64,000 nucleotides of DNA from Rhynchospora pubera (Eukaryota > Streptophyta > Magnoliopsida > Poales > Cyperaceae), in contig CM051460.1 of the NCBI GenBank assembly GCA_028095005.1, positions 156,607,461-156,671,460 on the forward strand, read 5' to 3'. The notes beneath the pieces are model-generated. The model was not told where the DNA came from. It ran no database searches and worked only from the letters and a program-made list of their open reading frames with translations. A program made the translations under genes and the position numbers. This document shows positions 60,586 through 64,000 of the stretch, in pieces (the stretch's first letter is position 1; every line of letters begins with the position of its first letter).

Positions 60586-63201
60586 ATGTCTTCCTCATCT
60601 TTTACGCTACGTTCTCTTCTTGAGAGAGAGAAACTCGCTTTTAACGGTGCCAATTTCTTGGATTGGCATCGCAACCTAAGGCTTGCCTTTAGGTATGAGA
60701 AAAGAGAGTATCTCCTCACCACTCCCATGCCATCGGCTCCAAAGGCAACCGCTACCCAAGAGGAAAAGGATGCCTTTGCGAAGCATGAAAACGAGGACAT
60801 GGAGATGTCCGTCGTGATGGTGGCAACCATGGAATCGGAACTCCAAAAGGAGTTCATGGATAGTGGCTATGGAGTGTTCGCTATGATCACTCGCCTATCC
60901 AACATGTTCCAAACTAAGGCCCGCACCCAAAGGGCCCGTCTCATCAAGGCCGTCGCCAACACTCGCTTGGCCGAAGGTCATGAAGTCGGGCCACACGTCA
61001 TGAAGATGACGGGGTTGTTTCGGCAGCTTGAGAAGCTTGATACGCCCTTCCCCTCGGGGGCGATTCAAGACTTCATTCTCAATTCTCTCCCTCCAAGCTT
61101 CACCGGTTTCGTTGTGAACTACCGGATGAACGGCATGGACAAGAGCATGGATGACATCCAAAACATGCTCATTGAGACGGAGGAGAGTCTAAAGAAAGAG
61201 AAGGGCCCAAAGGATGTTCTTGCGGTGAGTGGAAAGAGCAAGAAGATAAGAAAGCGTGGCCGCAAAGGAAAAGGCAAAGGCCCGGTGACGCCCCAAGGTT
61301 CGGCCAAGGGTGCTCCCGTGGGTTCTAAGAAGAAGAAGAACCCGACCACTTCCGAGACCGTTTGCTACTACTGTAGCAACAAGAGCCATTGGAAGAGAAA
61401 CTGCCCAAGGTACCTAGCTGACAAGAAGGCGGGAACTGTCCAACCTTCTACCTCAGGTATATTTGTCATCGAAACCCTTCTCGCTACTTCTCACACAGAT
61501 TGGGTATTTGATACTGGTTCGTGTGCTCACATTTGTCGAAATGTGCAGGTCCTAAAGAATAGAAGGCGGCTCGAGAAAGGCGAAGTTCAACTCCGCGTCG
61601 GTAACGGCACGTGCGTCTCCACTATGGCCGTTGGGAGCGTGAAACTAACTTTGCCTAATGGTTTTGTGTTGGAACTCAAGGATGTTTTTGTAGTTCCATG
61701 TATCGCTCGAAACATTGTATCCGTTTCTTGTTTGGATTTGGATGGTTATGATGTTGTAATAAAGAACAAGTGCTTGACTTTGTTTCGTAATGAAGTTCGT
61801 TTTTGTGATGCACATTTATTGAATGGTCTTTATGTGCTCGATTCGAATGGATTTGTTTTGAGTGTTGAAAATGACAAAAGGAAACGTAAGGTTTCACATG
61901 AGAATGCGACTTTAATGTGGCATTGCCGCTTAGGTCATATCAACGAGAAACGCATCAAGAGACTACAATCCGTTGGTCTCTTGGATCAATTCGCTTTCGA
62001 GCCAATTGACACTTGCGAATCTTGTTTGATGGGAAAAATGACCAAAGCGCCTTTCCCCAAAAAAGGGATAAGGGCAAATGGATTGGTAGATCTCATACAT
62101 ACCGATGTATGTGGACCTATGAGCATTTGTGCACGTGGAGGTTTCTCATACTTCGTCACGTTCACTGACGATTATAGTAGATACGGGTATATCTACTTGA
62201 TGCGTCATAAATCTGAAACTTTTGACAAGTTCAAAGAGTTTAAGAGTGAAGTTGAGAACCAACTTGATCGAAAGATCAAGGCCTTACGATCCGATAGAGG
62301 TGGTGAGTACTTGAGCCATGAATTTGGCGATTATCTAAAGGAGTGTGGAATCGTTCCACAACTCACTCCACCAGGAACACCACAATGGAATGGTGTGTCC
62401 GAAAGGAGGAATCGAACTTTGCTAGACATGGTTCGATCGATGATGAGCCAAACTGATTTGCCTATGCCCTTTTGGGGTTATGCAATTGAAACCGCAGCTT
62501 TTACTTTGAACCGTGTTCCATCAAAGTCCGTTGAGAAAACACCCTATGAGCTATGGTTTGGTTCGAAACCAAGCATGATGTTTCTCAAGATTTGGGGTTG
62601 TGAAGCTTATGTGAAAAGGCTAGTGAGCGATAAGCTTGGACCCAAATCGGACAAATGTCATTTCGTAGGATACCCTAAGGAAACGAAGGGTTACTACTTC
62701 TATAACCGTGTCGAGAACAAAATAGTTGTTGCACGACATGCGGAATTGTTGGAAAAGGAGTTTATCTCAAGAAGAAGTAGTGGGAGCAACGTGGTTATTG
62801 AAGAAATTCAAGAACCACAACAACAAAACATACCTCAAGTAGGTAATGTGGTTGTTCCAAATATGGTGCCAAATGAGGTTGCACCGAACGAGATTGTAGT
62901 CGAACCCATTCCTCAAGTTGTTGTGGAAGAAGAGGTTCAAGAACAAGCTCCCTCAAATGAATACTCAAACATATCGCGTGTCGATAGTGTTGAGGACGCA
63001 CCTATACTTGAAGTTCAAGAAAAAAGCCCACAAACCGTTGTGGAGCAAGTTCAAGAACCTCAAGCATCTACCCTACGAAGATCGGCAAGGCCAAGTCGTC
63101 CACCTATAAGATATTTAGGTTTGCACGACGTTCTCGTCATGGAGAACGATGAGCCTTTGACCATTGATGACATGAAAAGAAAACCAGACTCCAAGGAATG
63201 A
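60586..63201 (+). pseudogene. copia gag-pol, first 871 codons (Gag, protease, integrase)
   Basis: The frame starts MSSSSFTLRSLLEREKLAFN and stops early at TGA 63199. Gag spans about residues 1-255 (FLDWHRNLRLAFRYEKRE). A CCHC zinc knuckle CYYCSNKSHWKRNC lies at 260-273. Protease has WVFDTGSCAHIC with Asp309. Integrase has the HLGH-like zinc region (WHCRLGHINEKR) and a DDE triad at Asp507, Asp570 and Glu606, with exactly 35 residues between the last two. The C-terminal region is Val/Glu/Gln-rich, before the RT start. It lacks RT because of the stop, so the element cannot make a full polyprotein. Normal copia polyproteins run about 1300-1450 residues. Confidence 0.93.
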
Positions 63202-64000
63202 CTTAAGGCCATGGAATCCGAAATGCAATCCATGTATGACAACAAGGTATGGACCTTGGTTGATCTTCCCAACGGAGTAAAACCCGTTGAGAACAAATGA
63301 ATCTTTAAAAGAAAGATCGACATGATGGCAACTTGACCATTTACAAAGCACGACTCGTAGCGAAAGGTTACAAACAAGTTCATGGTATTGACTATGAAGA
63401 AACCTTCTCGCCCGTCGTTATGTTCAAGTCAATTCGGATCATGTTAGCAATTGCCGCATTTTATGATTATGAAATATGGCAAATGGATGTCAAAACCGCC
63501 TTCCTAAATGGAAATTTGGAAGAGGATGTGTATATGACACAACCCGAGTGTTTTGTGGATCCAAAGAATGCTAACAAGGTATGCAAACTTCAAAGGTCTA
63601 TTTATGGATTGAAGCAAGCATTAAGGAGTTGGAACAAACGCTTTGATGAAGAAGTCAAGAAATTGAACTTCGTTCAAAGCGAAAAGGAACCTTGTGTTTA
63701 CAAGAGGATCAGTTGGAGCGTGGTTGTGTTTCTTGTTCTATATGTTGATGATATCCTCTTGATCGGGAATGATATCCCCGAGTTGAATGCAGTTAAGGAT
63801 TCATTGAAGAAGGTGTTCTCAATGAAAGATTTGGGCGAAGCCGCCTATATCCTAGGAATCAAGATCTATAGAGATAGATCGAGAAGGATGTTAGGCTTGA
63901 GCCAAGATGCATATATTGACAAAGTGTTGAACAAACACAACATGGCAAATTCCAAAAAGGGATTCTTGCCTATGTCACATGGCATTTTCTTGAGCAGGTC
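63202..64000 (+). pseudogene. copia reverse transcriptase region, decayed and cut by window end
   Basis: Beyond the first stop the same frame continues into the RT (LKAMESEMQSMYDNKVWTL), meets a second TGA at 63298-63300, then a frameshift at about 63320. In the new frame RT goes on: ARLVAKGYKQVHGIDYEETF, QMDVKTAFLNG and catalytic YVDD at 63741-63752, open to the window edge. Both stops are TGA at positions where copia RTs normally have Trp, consistent with cytosine deamination on the other strand. Confidence 0.9.

Larger units (their letters stand above)
56737..64000 (+). mobile_element. Ty1-copia LTR retrotransposon, Angela/BARE-like, truncated by window end
   Basis: A long 5' LTR with TGTTAG/CTAACA ends is followed by an initiator-Met primer-binding site, a 2-kb leader and a copia-order polyprotein (Gag, protease, integrase, RT). 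The LTR start TGTTAGAGATATGTCCTAGG and LTR length near 1.76 kb suit the Angela/BARE lineage, an assignment made from memory of that family. The 3' part and 3' LTR lie outside the window, so target duplication and LTR identity cannot be checked. Confidence 0.9.

Overview
The window looks like nuclear DNA of a flowering plant, probably a eudicot. It has intron-rich genes with GT-AG borders in AT-rich DNA, long noncoding stretches, and many plant-type transposable elements (MULE/hAT/CACTA DNA elements, Helitron ends, Ty3-gypsy and Ty1-copia LTR retrotransposons). No tRNA, rRNA, CRISPR or prokaryotic feature was seen. Species cannot be named from the sequence.

Layout. 1-22 kb is the gene-bearing part. 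A complete 8-exon MEKK1-type MAP kinase kinase kinase gene (3928-6899, +) is followed by a complete 8-exon gene for a calponin-homology-like protein with a C-terminal membrane segment (11906-16240, +). Further right is a frameshifted phytocyanin/early-nodulin-like gene (22092-21356, -). Small DNA transposons sit between them: two copies of one MULE-type MITE in opposite orientation (948-1139 and 10493-10667, each with a perfect 9-bp target duplication), a hAT-like element with a MITE nested inside (1348-2330), another MITE (7503-7683), and Helitron-like 3' ends (9001, 20141).

22-41 kb has no intact gene. It holds a three-unit tandem repeat (about 22.8-23.4 kb), a hAT element with a perfect 8-bp target duplication (23810-25586), and a composite Helitron-like region (26071 to about 34596, - strand). 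That region has one hairpin/CTAG 3' end, two homologous 5'-end-like blocks at 31.0 and 34.5 kb, and a captured, intron-containing GAPDH fragment (32849-32438). Noncoding retroelement-like sequence follows (36.5-38.1 kb).

41.5-64 kb is a transposon cluster. A non-autonomous CACTA element with TSD TGC (41532-44242) contains a second copy of the noncoding element class seen at 36.5-38.1 kb. A complete gypsy element of the Ogre/Tat type follows (44743-56472, TSD CATGT), whose 592/593-bp LTRs differ only by one G in a homopolymer. Its gag-pol has one in-frame stop and an internal deletion that removed RNase H/integrase but left an out-of-frame tail of pol. It also carries 15 perfect-period 41-bp repeats and a spliced antisense gene for a ~980-residue protein. 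A copia element of the Angela/BARE kind (56737 to beyond 64000) runs off the window; its pol carries two stop codons and a frameshift.

How parts relate. The two intact host genes are probably independent. The MAPKKK would act in stress and immune signalling, and its upstream region carries several W-box hexamers and a short uORF. The gypsy element cannot supply its own integrase but looks very recently inserted, so it probably depended on a relative's enzymes or was deleted after inserting.
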